A stretch of 11,879 nt of DNA. Source: Calditrichota bacterium (GTDB lineage: Bacteria > Calditrichota > Calditrichia > RBG-13-44-9). Under the pieces are notes generated by a model. The model saw only the letters and a program-made list of their open reading frames with translations. It had not been told where the DNA came from and ran no database searches. The stretch is from assembly GCA_024276455.1 (NCBI GenBank), contig JAJRXE010000192.1:1-11879 (forward strand), read 5' to 3'. A program made the position numbers and the translations under genes. Positions 11,709 to 11,879 of the stretch are shown here, one piece after another (within the stretch, counting starts at the first letter, position 1; each line of letters opens with the position of its first letter).

Positions 11709-11879
11709 ATGGTGCTTTCGGAATACAATAAAACTATCCTTCCCAACGGGTTAACAGTGGTGAGCGAACGGATTCCGTTTGTTCGGTCGATTTCCATTGG
11801 GGTGTGGGTGAAAGCCGGCACCCGCCATGAGCCTCCGGAGAAAAACGGGATTGCCCATTTCCTGGAGCACCTCATGTTC
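11709..11879 (+). CDS. M16 family zinc metallopeptidase (processing-peptidase-like), partial
   Basis: Only the first 57 codons are in the window; the frame is open at the end. The N-terminus reads LPNGLTVVSERIPFVRSISI followed by GVWVKAGTRHEPPEKNGIAH, typical of pitrilysin/mitochondrial-processing-peptidase-like proteins. The inverted zinc motif HFLEH (HxxEH) is at residues 50-54: the two His bind zinc and the Glu is catalytic. No signal peptide precedes the domain, so the protein may be cytoplasmic, as for the YmxG/PepR-type homologues often encoded just after pnp. ATG 11709 is in the right place for the family; the ribosome site is weak (GGAAT 4 bases upstream). Full length would normally be about 410-420 residues. 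Confidence 0.92.
   Translation, partial: MVLSEYNKTILPNGLTVVSERIPFVRSISIGVWVKAGTRHEPPEKNGIAHFLEHLMF

Overview
The window is chromosomal and almost entirely housekeeping. Its core is one long plus-strand run of nine genes from about 1618 to 11405: rimP, nusA, an L7Ae-like ylxQ, infB, a ylxP (DUF503) gene, rbfA, truB, ribF, rpsO and pnp (the last two closing the run). This is the widely conserved bacterial transcription/translation-factor cluster. It is closed by a very strong intrinsic terminator (11410-11436). The conserved RNA-binding gene ylxR, often found between nusA and ylxQ, is absent here. Counting each gene, the run holds ten coding regions, with gaps of at most 38 bases, an 11-base overlap at ylxQ/infB and a 4-base ATGA overlap at truB/ribF.

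Layout. 1-579 (minus strand): a partial PHP-domain metal-dependent phosphoesterase, cut by the window start, with a good candidate promoter at 609-637. 676-703: a hairpin that ends the next minus-strand gene. 715-1032 (minus): a 105-residue Cys-rich hypothetical protein with a perfect Shine-Dalgarno. 1040-1617: a roughly 580-base divergent intergenic region with an A/T-rich palindrome, candidate promoters, two doubtful small ORFs and, just before rimP, a perfect intrinsic terminator that looks like a leader attenuator. 1618-11405: the operon. 11406-11708: terminator and intergenic DNA with no clear gene. 11709-11879: the first 57 codons of an M16 zinc metallopeptidase, the usual neighbour of pnp in many bacteria.

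The genes work together in making ribosomes and controlling gene expression. RimP and RbfA mature the 30S subunit, rpsO encodes a 30S protein, InfB (IF2) delivers initiator tRNA, TruB modifies tRNA, NusA controls elongation and termination, PNPase degrades RNA, and RibF makes FMN/FAD.

The organism is a Gram-negative-type bacterium of moderate GC content with normal Shine-Dalgarno sites. The IF2 N-terminus, the short NusA with one C-terminal helix-hairpin-helix unit and the short TruB without a PUA domain are compatible with the FCB assemblage (for example Calditrichota or relatives). That placement is inference from protein style, not a computed result.

I do not see a novel multi-gene system. 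The most interesting signal is the rimP leader at about 1509-1640, where a strong Shine-Dalgarno points at a GTG buried in the stem of an intrinsic terminator upstream of the rimP-nusA-infB operon.
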